Notes: generated by a model from the letters alone, not told the origin. Positions 52,359-61,723 are shown, counted from the stretch's first letter. The stretch is 64,000 bases of DNA from Streptococcus parauberis NCFD 2020 (GCF_000187935.1 NZ_AEUT02000001.1:1426001-1490000), one strand, 5' to 3'. Translations and numbers: made by a program.

Positions 52359-53148
52359 AACTTTGATGAACACGATTGAGATATTCAGTATATGTCTCAG
52401 TTTTCATCACTTCTTTGGCATGTTGAACACGTTCTCTTGTTGGTGGTTTGACGCCTTCCAATTGATAAGGGATACCAAGTTCACGCCATTTAAATTCTCC
52501 CATTGTATGGTATGGTAGGATTTCGAATTTATCAACATTTTTCAATGTGGCTACAAATGCACCCAATCGTTCTAAGTGGTCATCAATATCTGTCAGACCG
52601 GGCACTAAAACGTGTCTAATCCAGACTGGAATCCCTTTTTCTGACAAGTACTGGGCAAATAATAAGATATTTTTGTTTGGTTGTCTGGTAACAATTTTAT
52701 GCTGTTCTTCATCAATTTCTTTAAGATCCAGTAAAATTAAGTCAGTTACAGCTAATAAAGTATCTAATTTTTCATGGTATTCAGGTGTTGCACGATAGGC
52801 AAATCCACAGGTATCAAGCGTCGTATGAATACCTAAAGCTTTTGCTTCCGTGAAGAGGGCAGTAATAAAATCAATTTGAAGCATGGCTTCACCACCAGAG
52901 ACGGTAATCCCTCCGTTTTTACCCCAAAAATGTTTATATTGCAAAGCTTCATTTAAGACATCTTTAACAGTCCGTTCTTGTGATTTATTCGTTTCCATCT
53001 CCCAAGTATCAGGATTATGGCAATACTGACAACGCATTTTACAGCCTTGCATAAAAATAATAAAACGAATTCCAGGTCCATCAACTGACCCAAAGCTCTC
53101 TGTAGAATGTATCATACCAGTTACTTGACCATAATCTATAATTGTCAT
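52357..53148 (-). CDS. pflA: Pyruvate formate-lyase activating enzyme
   Basis: Radical SAM enzyme that installs the glycyl radical on pyruvate formate-lyase during anaerobic fermentation. The 263-residue protein has the cluster motif CKMRCQYC (near 33-40), GGITVSGGEAMLQ, DLILLDLKEID and LPYHTMGEFKW. AAAAGGAGTAAAA precedes the ATG. A cre-like sequence lies 15 bp upstream of the start, consistent with catabolite control. pfl itself is not in the window. Confidence 0.95.
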   Translation of the reverse strand: MTIIDYGQVTGMIHSTESFGSVDGPGIRFIIFMQGCKMRCQYCHNPDTWEMETNKSQERTVKDVLNEALQYKHFWGKNGGITVSGGEAMLQIDFITALFTEAKALGIHTTLDTCGFAYRATPEYHEKLDTLLAVTDLILLDLKEIDEEQHKIVTRQPNKNILLFAQYLSEKGIPVWIRHVLVPGLTDIDDHLERLGAFVATLKNVDKFEILPYHTMGEFKWRELGIPYQLEGVKPPTRERVQHAKEVMKTETYTEYLNRVHQS

Positions 53149-53162
53149 TTTTACTCCTTTTC

Positions 53163-53178
53163 ATGAAAACGGTTAACA
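53163..53178. promoter_or_regulatory. cre-like site upstream of pflA
   Basis: ATGAAAACGGTTAACA resembles the CcpA cre consensus but has one extra base in the right half. A weak candidate. Confidence 0.3.
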
Positions 53179-53189
53179 ATTTCATTATA

Positions 53190-53225
53190 TCATTTTTAGC
53201 CAAAAAGACTAGGCCATAGCCTAGT
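53190..53225 (-). terminator. Terminator of the CorC-type gene
   Basis: GACTAGGC / GCCTAGTC stem followed by T5 on the minus strand, overlapping the gene end. Confidence 0.75.
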
Positions 53226-54555
53226 CTTCGTCAATATTCTGTTCTATATTAGAAACAATTAATTTTAGCTTAGTAATACGGCCATCTTTAACCTTATCAT
53301 TGATCAGAATTAAGTGTTTACCGTTACTTTCACACTCATAAGTTTCTTTTTCTTCTTGACTTGGAATATTTCCAATTCCTGTTATATAGAAACCAGCAAT
53401 GGTATCCACATCATCACTTTCAAGTTCTGTTTCAAAGAATTCATTAAAATCATTCAAAGTCATTGTCCCAACGACAATATAAGTTCTATCACCGATATCA
53501 TGAACAAACTTTTCAGCCTTATCTGACTCATCATCAATTTCACCAACAATTTCTTCTAACAAATCTTCTAAAGTTACTAAACCAGCAACTCCACCATATT
53601 CATCTAAAAGAATAGCCATTTGATTTTGCGTATTTCGAAATTGTCTCAAAAGATCATCAACAAAAATTGTTTCTGGAACAAAAAGTGGTTCTTGGAGAAT
53701 ACGTTTCATATGTATATTCTCAAATCCGTTTTTAAAGCCAGCTTCAAGCAGACGTTTGGTATGAACTAAGCCAATGACTTTATCCTTGTCATCATCATAA
53801 ACAGGAATCCTTGAAAAATTTTGACTCAGTATTTCTTTAATATTTTCCATTGCATCGTCATTGACATCAATCATAAATGCGTCAGTCCGTGGGACCATGA
53901 CTTCACGCGCCATCAATTGATCAAGAGAGAAAATTCCTTGTAGCATTTCAATTTCTTCAGCATCTAGAGTTGCTTCACTATTTGAAAGCATGTACTCTAT
54001 TTCATCACGCGTCATTTGTTCATCAGCGTCATCAAAGGTCATTGGTGTTATGCGACTAAGTAAATTAGTCGAAGCTGATAAAAACCAAACGAAAGGACTA
54101 ACCATTTTTCCTAAGACAATAATCACGGGTGCAGAAATAACTGCCAATTTATCTTTTAAATTCATGGCAATCCGTTTTGGATAAAGTTCACCAAGCACAA
54201 TCGAGATATAGGTTAAGAAAACAAGTGAAATAACACTTCCTGCTGTCTGGGCTGTTTCAGAACCACCCATCCATTGTGAAAATACTTTTCCAAGCGAAGC
54301 AGATAAGCTTGCCCCAGATAAGAGACCAATAAAGGTAATACCAACCTGAATGGTTGATAAGAAATTATTTGGTTGGTCTAAAACTGTCAATAAGCGAATG
54401 TATCGTTTGTCACCGTCTGCTGCTTTTTGTTCAACACGCGAGCGGTTAAGAGAAACTAAAGCCATCTCACTTGCTGAGAAAAAGGCATTTAATAAGGTCA
54501 AGGCAAGTAGTAATAAAATTTGTAAATATAAGGGCTGACTCACAGGGTCTTCCAT
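53221..54555 (-). CDS. Hemolysin/CorC-family CNNM-type membrane protein
   Basis: A 444-residue protein with a DUF21/CNNM membrane domain (about 8-190, with LTLLNAFFSASEMALVSLNR), a CBS pair (about 215-345, VMVPRTDAFMID and MAILLDEYGGVAGLVTLEDL) and a C-terminal CorC_HlyC FAD-like domain. Once called hemolysins, such proteins are now linked to Mg2+ export or homeostasis; which holds here is unknown. The ORF begins with ATG after TAGGAGTTATTATTA. Its own transcription unit. Confidence 0.88.
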   Translation of the reverse strand: MEDPVSQPLYLQILLLLALTLLNAFFSASEMALVSLNRSRVEQKAADGDKRYIRLLTVLDQPNNFLSTIQVGITFIGLLSGASLSASLGKVFSQWMGGSETAQTAGSVISLVFLTYISIVLGELYPKRIAMNLKDKLAVISAPVIIVLGKMVSPFVWFLSASTNLLSRITPMTFDDADEQMTRDEIEYMLSNSEATLDAEEIEMLQGIFSLDQLMAREVMVPRTDAFMIDVNDDAMENIKEILSQNFSRIPVYDDDKDKVIGLVHTKRLLEAGFKNGFENIHMKRILQEPLFVPETIFVDDLLRQFRNTQNQMAILLDEYGGVAGLVTLEDLLEEIVGEIDDESDKAEKFVHDIGDRTYIVVGTMTLNDFNEFFETELESDDVDTIAGFYITGIGNIPSQEEKETYECESNGKHLILINDKVKDGRITKLKLIVSNIEQNIDED

Positions 54556-54689
54556 TAATAATAACTCCTAAAAATATATATAGTACATTCATTATAGCAC
54601 ATATTTACTACTTGGCATTTATTTTGTTTTTATTATCCTAAAATTTTCCGTAAAAACTCATATATATATTTTTCAGTAAATATCTCTAC

Positions 54690-54722
54690 AAAAAAAGAAG
54701 CTAGCCAAAGCTAACTTCTAAT
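54690..54722 (-). terminator. ytqB terminator
   Basis: AGAAGTTAGCTT / AGCTAGCTTCTT stem on the minus strand followed by T5. Confidence 0.7.
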
Positions 54723-55260
54723 TATTTTTTTCAATCATAACCAGATATGGAGGATTATTGACTTGATTAATCGCCTGATAAGTCATCACGGTTATTTCTT
54801 TTTGATTCAATTTGGACAGGTAGGCCATCAAAGCTTTGCGCTCTTCTTGACCACCTTCATGGCCATAATAAACCATAATTGCTATCCGACCACCGACGAC
54901 TAAACGTTCTATAATTTTTTCAAGCGCTAGTATTGTTGTATCTGGTTTAGTCACTAAATCTTTATTTGCACTTGGTAAATAACCAAGGTTAAAAATCGCT
55001 CCATCAATCTTATCCGTATACTTATCCACATGTTGATGACCATCAAGAATTAGTTGAACATTATTTACATGAATAGCATCTAATTTTTTTCTAGTCGCTA
55101 AAAGGGCTTCTTCTTGGATATCAAAGGCAATGACTTCTTTTACCAAGGGTGCAAAATAAAGCGTATCATTACCATTTCCCATTGTCGCATCAACAAACAA
55201 ACTATCTTGGGTTAAAACTTCTTTTAAAAATTCATGTGATAATTGAATTGGTTTTTTCAC
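54718..55260 (-). CDS. ytqB: Class I SAM-dependent rRNA methyltransferase-like (YtqB)
   Basis: A 180-residue methyltransferase: motif I VDATMGNGNDTLYF, motif II IAFDIQ, and NLGYLP as motif IV. Members of this family (YtqB/MnmM) methylate the 5-aminomethyl group of tRNA wobble uridines in Gram-positive bacteria; YtqB is therefore a plausible mnmM. AGTTAGGAAGTAATAGTG precedes the ATG. It lies ten bases after the ABC permease. Confidence 0.82.
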   Translation of the reverse strand: MKKPIQLSHEFLKEVLTQDSLFVDATMGNGNDTLYFAPLVKEVIAFDIQEEALLATRKKLDAIHVNNVQLILDGHQHVDKYTDKIDGAIFNLGYLPSANKDLVTKPDTTILALEKIIERLVVGGRIAIMVYYGHEGGQEERKALMAYLSKLNQKEITVMTYQAINQVNNPPYLVMIEKNN

Positions 55261-55269
55261 TATTACTTC

Positions 55270-56055
55270 CTAACTTGCTAAATCACGATGGTTATACACT
55301 AAGCTTGCCATTGCTAATGAAATTAATATCACTGCTGCAGCAACAACCAACATTTTCCAGTCTAAATTTTGACCAGCAAAGCGATCTGTCGCATTAGTAA
55401 AATAAAATGGTGTGACAAACTTGAGGTAGTCAACTTTTTCTACTAGGCGACAAATAATATCCATAAAGTATGCCAATAGAACGATTCCCATTCCAAGTCC
55501 AATAAGTCGTTTTCTAGTAAAAGCAGAAATCATAAAACAAAGGCTGGCAATTTCAATTTGTAACAAAAGCACCAGACCATGGTATTGCCAAAACGCTGCA
55601 TAATCAAAATCCATATTAACTTTCCATAAAGCAAGGTATTCTAGCCCGATGCCAATAATATTGAAAATAACTAAGCAAATTAACATGCCAACATATTTAC
55701 CATTAAGAACCTTTTGTCTGCTCAAAGGTAAACTATAGAGGAACTCTGCCGTGTGAGCTTCTTCTTCCTTGGCAACAATTGAAACACCAAGTAAAGCACC
55801 ATACATGGCAGCGCCTAATGAAAAGATTAGTGCAATTTCTACCGCATAATAGCCCCCAAGAGAAGCTATAGAGACTTTGTCCATTCCCAAGGCCTTAGAG
55901 ACACCACCCATATCTTGATAGATATTTGAAATGTTCTTCATACTATCTGCGACACTCTCATAGAGCAGGATACAAAGGGCACTACTTAAGCCAACTGTGA
56001 TGGCCCATATCAAAAGACTTTTTGTGTTTTGACGTAATTCATGTCTGATAATCAT
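55270..56055 (-). CDS. ABC exporter permease
   Basis: A 261-residue integral membrane protein with six hydrophobic segments (about 18-36, 75-95, 105-130, 142-170, 175-200, 232-252) and a short cytoplasmic N-terminus, in the ABC-2 permease style. It starts four bases inside the ATPase stop, so the two are translationally coupled. Substrate unknown. Confidence 0.83.
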   Translation of the reverse strand: MIIRHELRQNTKSLLIWAITVGLSSALCILLYESVADSMKNISNIYQDMGGVSKALGMDKVSIASLGGYYAVEIALIFSLGAAMYGALLGVSIVAKEEEAHTAEFLYSLPLSRQKVLNGKYVGMLICLVIFNIIGIGLEYLALWKVNMDFDYAAFWQYHGLVLLLQIEIASLCFMISAFTRKRLIGLGMGIVLLAYFMDIICRLVEKVDYLKFVTPFYFTNATDRFAGQNLDWKMLVVAAAVILISLAMASLVYNHRDLAS

Positions 56056-56885
56056 TTGCCATCCTCCTGATAATAATGCATAAACAGTTCTTCTAAACTA
56101 GGTTCCTCAATCAAGACATCATCAGGATTTAATTGGCTCAAGTCGGCCAAAAGCTGATCAACTTTCCCTTCAAAAGTGAAGGTATTTGATTCGCCATCTT
56201 TCCAAGTAGTGACAATTTTCTTCTGACTGCGCATCAAGTTTTCTACAGTATCAACTGCTAACAGTTTTCCTTTTTTGAGAATACCGACCCGGTCGCAATA
56301 GTCTTTTACTTCTGATAAAACATGTGAGGAAAGGAAGGTTGTCCTTCCAGCCTCTTTGGCTTCCAGGAGTAATTGGAAGAATCGTTCCTGCATGAGAGGG
56401 TCTAAACCAGATGTCGGTTCATCAAGAATTAACAAGTCTGGCTGGTGCTGTAAAGCACAAACAATGCTGACCTTTTTACGATTTCCGAGTGATAAATCTT
56501 GAATTCGTTTGTTCATCGGTACATCTAACAATTTGCATATGCGGTCTGCTTCTTTCGTACAATCTTTATCATGTGCTTTAGCTGCAAAACGGATAACTTG
56601 TTTAGCAGTCATTGTTGGGTAAAACATTGCCTCAGATGGCATGTATCCAATATGCTCTAATAGATCTTCCATAGTTTTATGACGGTTGTTGAAAAGCGTA
56701 ATAGTCCCTTTTCTATGCCCAATTAATTCCAAAATACAACGAATAGTCGTTGACTTTCCAGCACCATTTGAACCTAAAAAGCCAAAAATTTCGCCTTTTT
56801 CAACTGATAAATTTAAATTATCCAATGCTAAGTATCTTCCATAAGACTTAGATAATTTGTCAATTTTTAAAATTGTATCAGACAT
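56052..56885 (-). CDS. ABC exporter ATPase
   Basis: A 277-residue ATPase with Walker A GSNGAGKST (near 37-45), signature LSLGNRKKV (N and L variants of LSGGQ), Walker B LLILDEPTSGLD and H-loop LSSHVLSEV. C-terminal 70 residues bind the partner. The ATG at 56,883-56,885 follows AGGAGGAGAGAAG; the frame runs longer but starts in that site. It overlaps ytqA by 8 bp. The pair may export a lipid, peptide or drug. Confidence 0.9.
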   Translation of the reverse strand: MSDTILKIDKLSKSYGRYLALDNLNLSVEKGEIFGFLGSNGAGKSTTIRCILELIGHRKGTITLFNNRHKTMEDLLEHIGYMPSEAMFYPTMTAKQVIRFAAKAHDKDCTKEADRICKLLDVPMNKRIQDLSLGNRKKVSIVCALQHQPDLLILDEPTSGLDPLMQERFFQLLLEAKEAGRTTFLSSHVLSEVKDYCDRVGILKKGKLLAVDTVENLMRSQKKIVTTWKDGESNTFTFEGKVDQLLADLSQLNPDDVLIEEPSLEELFMHYYQEDGK

Positions 56886-57831
56886 CTTCTCTCCTCCTGT
56901 CATTTAGTTCTTTTGAACTACGACATCCTTGGTAAGAATCTCTTCTTTCCATTTCAAAATCAATTGCATTAAGAACTTCCCACTTATTTAAACTCCACAT
57001 GGGACCAATTAACATCTCTCTTGGAGCATCGCCAGTAATGCGGTGGATAACAATATCCTCTGGTATGATCTCCAATTGATCACAGATAACAGATATATAG
57101 TCCTCTTGTGACATTAATTGAAGTCTACCTTGATGGTAATCTCGTTGCATCCGGGTATTTGTCATTAGATGGAGTAAATGGAGCTTTATCCCTTGAATCT
57201 CATTATCAGTGACACAACGTCGAACATTTTCAATCATCATCTCATGGGTCTCACCAGGGAGCCCGTTAATTAAGTGCGAAACAATCTCAATCTTAGGATA
57301 TTTGCGAAGGCGCTTAACTGTTTCCTTGTATAAAGCGTAAGAATGGGCACGATTTATTAACTGTGAAGTTACTTCATATGTTGTTTGCAAACCTAACTCT
57401 ACAGTAACATGCATGGTTTCCGCCAGCTCGCCCAGATAAGCAATCACATCATCTGGTAAGCAGTCTGGTCGTGTACCAATATTTACTCCTACTACGCCTG
57501 GTTCGAAAATAGCTTGTTCATAACGTTCTTTAATGGTTGCCAAGGGGGCATGAGTATTTGTGAAATTTTGAAAATAGACCAGATATTTTTTCACTTCTGG
57601 CCACTTGGCATGCATAAAATCAATTTCCTTATAAAATTGCTCACGAATTGGTGCATCTGGTGCGACAATGGCATCACCTGAACCTGAGACAGTGCAAAAT
57701 GTACAGCCCCCATGGGCCACTGTTCCATCCCTATTTGGACAATCAAAACCAGCATCTATGGGAACTTTAAAAATCTTTTCTCCAAATATCCGTCGATAGT
57801 AATCATTGAGGGTTTGATATCTCTTTTTCAT
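56878..57831 (-). CDS. ytqA: Radical SAM protein YtqA (TIGR01212 family)
   Basis: A 317-residue radical SAM protein with the unusual cluster spacing CPNRDGTVAHGGCTFC (near 27-42), a C-terminal extension, and LTQ-type blocks VGVNIGTRPDCLPDD and SHLINGLPGET. In B. subtilis YtqA and YtqB are neighbours and have been linked to wobble uridine maturation together. The -10 TATAAT ends six bases before the second ATG (57,831), which is taken as the start; the earlier ATG at 57,837 touches the -10 box. No ribosome binding site. Confidence 0.9.
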   Translation of the reverse strand: MKKRYQTLNDYYRRIFGEKIFKVPIDAGFDCPNRDGTVAHGGCTFCTVSGSGDAIVAPDAPIREQFYKEIDFMHAKWPEVKKYLVYFQNFTNTHAPLATIKERYEQAIFEPGVVGVNIGTRPDCLPDDVIAYLGELAETMHVTVELGLQTTYEVTSQLINRAHSYALYKETVKRLRKYPKIEIVSHLINGLPGETHEMMIENVRRCVTDNEIQGIKLHLLHLMTNTRMQRDYHQGRLQLMSQEDYISVICDQLEIIPEDIVIHRITGDAPREMLIGPMWSLNKWEVLNAIDFEMERRDSYQGCRSSKELNDRRREDV

Positions 57832-57837
57832 ATTCAT

Positions 57838-57846
57838 ATTATAGCA
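57838..57846 (-). promoter_or_regulatory. ytqA extended -10, leaderless geometry
   Basis: TGCTATAAT, six bases (ATGAAT) and ATG at 57,831. The first in-frame ATG lies directly against the -10, so it cannot be transcribed from this promoter. Confidence 0.6.
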
Positions 57847-57857
57847 TTAAATAGACA

Positions 57858-57886
57858 GAAAAAAACAACTCGATTGAGTTGTTTAG
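57858..57886. terminator. Terminator of the PAP2 gene
   Basis: AACAACTC / GAGTTGTT stem followed by T7 on the minus strand. Confidence 0.75.
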
Positions 57887-57889
57887 ACA

Positions 57890-58540
57890 TTATTTTTGTT
57901 TTGATTGAAAGCGCCACTCGAACCGTTTTTTATCATATATTGGATATAAAAACTGGAGTACTCCAAATCCTAGGATAAATCCGCCCAATACATCACTTGG
58001 ATAGTGAACACCAAGATAGATTCGTGAAGTCCCTATGATAAGAATTAATAACCCAAGTAAGCCGACTGTTAGCATTTGAAGAGGCTTATTACTAATCCTT
58101 TGATAGGCAATAATCAATAAAGTTCCAAAAATCAACATACTTCCCATTGCATGTCCAGAAGGGAATGAATAGCCATCAGCCACAACTATATGAATAAGGG
58201 AAGGCCGTCCACGCTGGTAAATCAGTTTTAATACTGTGATTAAAATGGCTGCAATGATACCAATAGTCAACATAAAGTATGCTTCTGACTTCCATTTTTT
58301 TAATGCTAAAATAACTACAGAAACAATGACAATCATTATTTGTGTAATCACATTACCGGCGATAGTAATGGTTTTAAAAAATTCAGTTAGATTTTCTGGT
58401 AAACTGCCTCTAACTGCTGATTGAATCGTCTGATCAAACTGGACTAAACTTTCCGGGAAAAATTTAACAATGTAGCCAATCATAACGAATATCAATAAAG
58501 CAAAGGAAGCAATTAACCAATGTTGTTGCTTATTTTTCAT
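57890..58540 (-). CDS. PAP2-family lipid phosphatase
   Basis: A 216-residue membrane phosphatase with six spans. The three catalytic motifs are present: KLIYQRGRPS, YSFPSGHAMGS (catalytic His) and SRIYLGVHYPSDVLGG. Likely substrates are undecaprenyl pyrophosphate or a phospholipid, so it may be a BcrC-type enzyme; this is not proven. It starts one base after the ribU stop and shares its mRNA. Confidence 0.85.
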   Translation of the reverse strand: MKNKQQHWLIASFALLIFVMIGYIVKFFPESLVQFDQTIQSAVRGSLPENLTEFFKTITIAGNVITQIMIVIVSVVILALKKWKSEAYFMLTIGIIAAILITVLKLIYQRGRPSLIHIVVADGYSFPSGHAMGSMLIFGTLLIIAYQRISNKPLQMLTVGLLGLLILIIGTSRIYLGVHYPSDVLGGFILGFGVLQFLYPIYDKKRFEWRFQSKQK

Positions 58541-59104
58541 CTATTGTGTATATCTTTCTAAAATTGGTTTACAAGCAATATACACAAAATAAAATGAAAT
58601 AGCAAATATTATACTTTCTACAATATTAAAAGGTACCACCATTGCCATAATATATTTACCAATACCAATAAAAGATCTAATATCAAAATTAGCAAATTTA
58701 GCATAAAGTCGAATGGCATAAAAGTAATTTAATAAGACCATTGAAAGTGTTAAAACAATTGTTCCAATAAGACTAGCTCCAAGGTACTGTTTTACTGTTT
58801 GTTTTGATTTCCAAATCAAGGCAAACACAGTCACAAATAATCCTAATGCAACAATATTCATGGGTAAACCAATAAAATCATTGACTCCACTATTATTCAG
58901 TAATAACTTCAATAGTGATCTCAAAATCAGAATGACATAAGCACTCTTTAAATCTAATAAAGCCATACCAATTAACACCGGTATAATTGAAAATTCAATC
59001 TTTAGGAAACTAGCTCCTGGTATGATTGAAAAGCTAAAAAACATCAAGACAAATGATACCGCTGAAAGTGCAGCAATCATTACCATACGTTGTGTTTTTG
59101 ACAT
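58541..59104 (-). CDS. ribU: Riboflavin ECF transporter S component RibU
   Basis: A 187-residue substrate-binding membrane protein that imports riboflavin with the shared ECF module. It has six hydrophobic segments and the RibU blocks RMVMIAALSAVSFVLMFFS and IPGASFLKIEFSIIPVLIGM. The start is set by TTGGAGGAAC, which is the only good ribosome binding site near the ATG. An FMN riboswitch precedes it. Confidence 0.94.
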   Translation of the reverse strand: MSKTQRMVMIAALSAVSFVLMFFSFSIIPGASFLKIEFSIIPVLIGMALLDLKSAYVILILRSLLKLLLNNSGVNDFIGLPMNIVALGLFVTVFALIWKSKQTVKQYLGASLIGTIVLTLSMVLLNYFYAIRLYAKFANFDIRSFIGIGKYIMAMVVPFNIVESIIFAISFYFVYIACKPILERYTQ

Positions 59105-59184
59105 AAAAAAGTTCCTCCAATTTTTTCAAATTGAAAGAAGTTCCTTCGTATTTGGGTACCAAAAAAGTAGTAGCCAAAAAACCC

Positions 59185-59300
59185 GGTCTTCTCTCATCCA
59201 GACTTTACTGTCGGTCGTGGAATCACACCACGTCAGCTTTCGCTCGCGGACTTCTAGTTACCTAGTCACCGCCGGTCGGGAATTACACCCTGCCCTGAAG
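59185..59300 (-). ncRNA. FMN riboswitch (RFN element)
   Basis: The minus strand shows the conserved RFN landmarks in order: CAGGGTGTAATTCCCGACC, GGCGGTGACTAGG, the AGTCCGCGAGC arm, GTGTGATTCCACGACCGAC and AGTCTGGATGAGAGAAGA. It lies directly upstream of ribU. FMN binding shuts off the gene. A run of T and an inverted repeat CAATTTGAAAAAATTG near the ribosome binding site could be the expression platform, so control is likely translational. Confidence 0.95.
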
Positions 59301-59397
59301 ACACTAATAGAATAGCAAATATCTCACTATATAGCAAGACTTTTGATTAAAATTATAAATAATATGCAAACTGACTCTATTTTAGAATTTTATTTAT

Positions 59398-59440
59398 ATA
59401 AAAAAGCACCTTTTCAAAAAAAGATGCTTTTTTATATATT
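59398..59440 (-). terminator. trmL terminator
   Basis: AAAGCATC / GGTGCTTT-type stem around a run of A and T, just past the trmL stop. Confidence 0.7.
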
Positions 59441-59441
59441 A

Positions 59442-59987
59442 CTACTTCAATTTATCATGTTCATATCTATGGCTTAATTCCAGACCCTGGAATGATTGTT
59501 GCTTTAAGGCTTCATATACTATCATACAAACCGTATTAGATAGATTTAGACTTCTGACATGTTCATCGTTCATTGGGATGCGTAAAGCCTTCTCAGAATG
59601 TTCTCGCATGAATTCTTCGGGTAGTCCTTTATCTTCTCGACCAAAAATAAAGTAATGGGCTTGTCCATCATCATAATTGTGATCTGAATAGACCTTTTCT
59701 GCAAATTTACTGATTAAATGAATTTGTCCGTCCACTTTTCCCAAAAAATCATCCAAGGAATCATAGAATCGAACATCTAATTTATCCCAATAATCTAGTC
59801 CTGCACGTTTCATCTTTCGATCATCAATTGGAAATCCCATTGGTTTGATAATATGAAGGGGTGCGTTGGTTGCCGCACATGTTCTTGCTATATTACCTGT
59901 ATTTTGTGGAATTTGTGGTTGAAATAAAACCACATGGTTTCTACTATTGTTTTCTCTATAGTCTATGTCTTCTAGTTTGTTTCCCAT
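59442..59987 (-). CDS. trmL: tRNA (cytidine(34)-2'-O)-methyltransferase
   Basis: SPOUT enzyme that 2'-O-methylates the wobble base of tRNA-Leu. The 181-residue protein has [17 protein letters not shown] near 24-40, FGREDKGLP and [20 protein letters not shown], the trefoil-knot SAM-binding signature. The ATG is used; AAAAGG lies 12 bases away, longer than ideal, and TAGAAT six bases before it also suggests leaderless transcription. A candidate RNA lies upstream. Confidence 0.92.
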   Translation of the reverse strand: MGNKLEDIDYRENNSRNHVVLFQPQIPQNTGNIARTCAATNAPLHIIKPMGFPIDDRKMKRAGLDYWDKLDVRFYDSLDDFLGKVDGQIHLISKFAEKVYSDHNYDDGQAHYFIFGREDKGLPEEFMREHSEKALRIPMNDEHVRSLNLSNTVCMIVYEALKQQSFQGLELSHRYEHDKLK

Positions 59988-60012
59988 TATATTATTCTAC
60001 CTTTTCACTCAT

Positions 60013-60114
60013 AAAAAAACCACACTGCTCGGAGTCATGCTCAGCAAACAATGTGGTTGTGGTGCTTCGCAAACTTAAATCATAACAGGTTTGATTTAAA
60101 TCAACGAAAACTTA
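60013..60114 (-). ncRNA. Candidate small RNA or trmL attenuator
   Basis: On the minus strand a strong promoter (TTGACA 60,148-60,143, 16-bp spacer, TATAAT 60,126-60,121) drives about 100 nt that contain no ORF and end in a rho-independent terminator (AACCACA / TGTGGTT stem, 60,058-60,013, with T7). The 5' half has a perfect TTGATTTAAATCAA palindrome and a second copy of GATTTAAG for a long hairpin. It is either a free small RNA or a riboswitch-like leader with read-through into trmL. Confidence 0.55.
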
Positions 60115-60120
60115 TTACTT

Positions 60121-60148
60121 ATTATAACACTCTATCAAAGATTGTCAA
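60121..60148 (-). promoter_or_regulatory. Promoter of the candidate small RNA
   Basis: TTGACA and TATAAT, both exact consensus hexamers, with a 16-bp spacer; one of the strongest promoters in the window. Confidence 0.75.
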
Positions 60149-60175
60149 CAATTTATCTTTATAAAGTTGTTTTTT

Positions 60176-60415
60176 TCAAATATTTTTATTACGTCTTAAA
60201 GTAAAATAGTCAGGGACAGGATCATTCCCACCTTCAACAAATGGATGGCAACGCAAAATGCGTCCAACCCCCATTACTACACCTAATATACCATGTTTTT
60301 CAATCGCCACAATCATATATGTGGAACAGGTGGGACGGTATCGACAAGAAGGTGGAAAGAGTGGAGAAATCCACTTTTGGTAGACTTTCACTGGTGCTAT
60401 TAATAGTTTTTTCAT
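60176..60415 (-). CDS. yidD: Membrane protein insertion efficiency factor YidD
   Basis: A 79-residue basic protein that helps YidC-dependent insertion at the inner face of the membrane. The family blocks [26 protein letters not shown] and [15 protein letters not shown] are present. It overlaps rluB by 4 bp. Confidence 0.93.
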   Translation of the reverse strand: MKKLLIAPVKVYQKWISPLFPPSCRYRPTCSTYMIVAIEKHGILGVVMGVGRILRCHPFVEGGNDPVPDYFTLRRNKNI

Positions 60416-61137
60416 TTGTTATTTGTTACTGCTGCATTATGCAACTGACTGATTTCTTTCTTATTTAATCGACGAGCTTCGCCTGGACGTAATCCAGTCA
60501 AATCTAACGTACCAAATTGAGTCCGAGATAGTTTATCAACAATCAAGCCTACTGATTCAAACATTTTCTTAACTTGGTGGTTGCGACCTTCATGAATAGT
60601 TAACTCAACAATCGAGCGATTCTTATCAGCTTCAACTCGAATGATATTATAACGAGCTGGTTTAGTTTTCTTACCATCAATAACCACTCCACGAGTCAAT
60701 GGACGCAAGTTATCTTTTGTAGCAATTCCTTTAACACGCGCCAGATAGACTTTATCAATCTCATTTCTTGGGTGAATCATCATGTCTGTGAAATCACCAT
60801 CATTAGTTAAAAGAAGTAAACCAGATGTATCCCAGTCTAGACGACCTACTGGATAAATTCTTTCTTTAACTTGTGGTAGTAAATCAATTACGGTTTTTCT
60901 TCCTTTATCATCTGAAACGGAAGAAATCACACCACGAGGTTTATTTAAAAGATAATAGACTTTTTCTTCATTGTAGATTGGACTACCTTCAATTTCTACT
61001 TGATCACCTGATTTAACAGTCGTTGCTAATTCAGTAACGACTTGACCATTGATAGTAACTAGTCCTTGTTTAATTAGTTCTTCAGCTTTCCGTCTACTGG
61101 CAACCCCAGCATGGGCGATAAATTTGTTAATTCTCAT
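60412..61137 (-). CDS. rluB: 23S rRNA pseudouridine synthase RluB
   Basis: Makes pseudouridine 2605 in 23S rRNA. The 241-residue protein has an S4 RNA-binding domain (about 2-50, [17 protein letters not shown]), the catalytic Asp in [17 protein letters not shown] (near 102) and a C-terminal core with [13 protein letters not shown]. It lies 35 bp after scpB. Confidence 0.94.
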   Translation of the reverse strand: MRINKFIAHAGVASRRKAEELIKQGLVTINGQVVTELATTVKSGDQVEIEGSPIYNEEKVYYLLNKPRGVISSVSDDKGRKTVIDLLPQVKERIYPVGRLDWDTSGLLLLTNDGDFTDMMIHPRNEIDKVYLARVKGIATKDNLRPLTRGVVIDGKKTKPARYNIIRVEADKNRSIVELTIHEGRNHQVKKMFESVGLIVDKLSRTQFGTLDLTGLRPGEARRLNKKEISQLHNAAVTNNK

Positions 61138-61171
61138 TTTTTCTCTTTTCTATTGCGTTCAAACCAACCAA

Positions 61172-61723
61172 TTAATCATTATTATGAAAAAGCTCAGTTT
61201 CTTGTTCTTGTATATCAACTTCTGATATATCAATTAATTCATTTAAATCATTAATTCCCATGAAATCAAGGAAATAGTCTGATGTGACGTAAAGGTTGGG
61301 ACGACCAATTACTTCTTTCTTACCAGCCTCCTTGATTAACTCAAAAGCCAATAGCTTACTTAAAGCCCCAGAAGAATTAACTCCTCTAATTTCATCAATT
61401 TCAATTCTGGTAATAGGCTGCTTGTATGCAATAATTGATAGGACTTCCAAGCTAGCTCTTGATAAACTCTGATTCATCGGCGCTTTCGCAAAAGCTCTAA
61501 GCAATTCCCAGTACTCATCTTTAGTAACCAATTTATAAGTGTTAGCAGATTCTATTAATGACAAACTTGAATCTTTATCATTCTTATATTTATCTGACAA
61601 TTTTTCTAATTGTTGTTGCAAGGCTGTCGGTGTTAGATTAACCATTGTTGCTAAGTTTCTAATACTCAATCCTTCTTCACCAGCAACAAATAGAAGTGCT
61701 TCTATTTGAGACAAATAAGTCAT
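61172..61723 (-). CDS. scpB: Segregation and condensation protein B
   Basis: Subunit of the SMC-ScpAB condensin complex. The 183-residue protein has tandem winged-helix domains and the blocks [20 protein letters not shown] and [17 protein letters not shown]. It overlaps scpA by one base (TAATG type), showing coupling. Ends with an acidic tail. Confidence 0.95.
   Translation of the reverse strand: MTYLSQIEALLFVAGEEGLSIRNLATMVNLTPTALQQQLEKLSDKYKNDKDSSLSLIESANTYKLVTKDEYWELLRAFAKAPMNQSLSRASLEVLSIIAYKQPITRIEIDEIRGVNSSGALSKLLAFELIKEAGKKEVIGRPNLYVTSDYFLDFMGINDLNELIDISEVDIQEQETELFHNND

Noticed and set aside
56886..56903. Longer start for the ABC ATPase
   Set aside because: The extra codons lie on the AGGAGG ribosome binding site.
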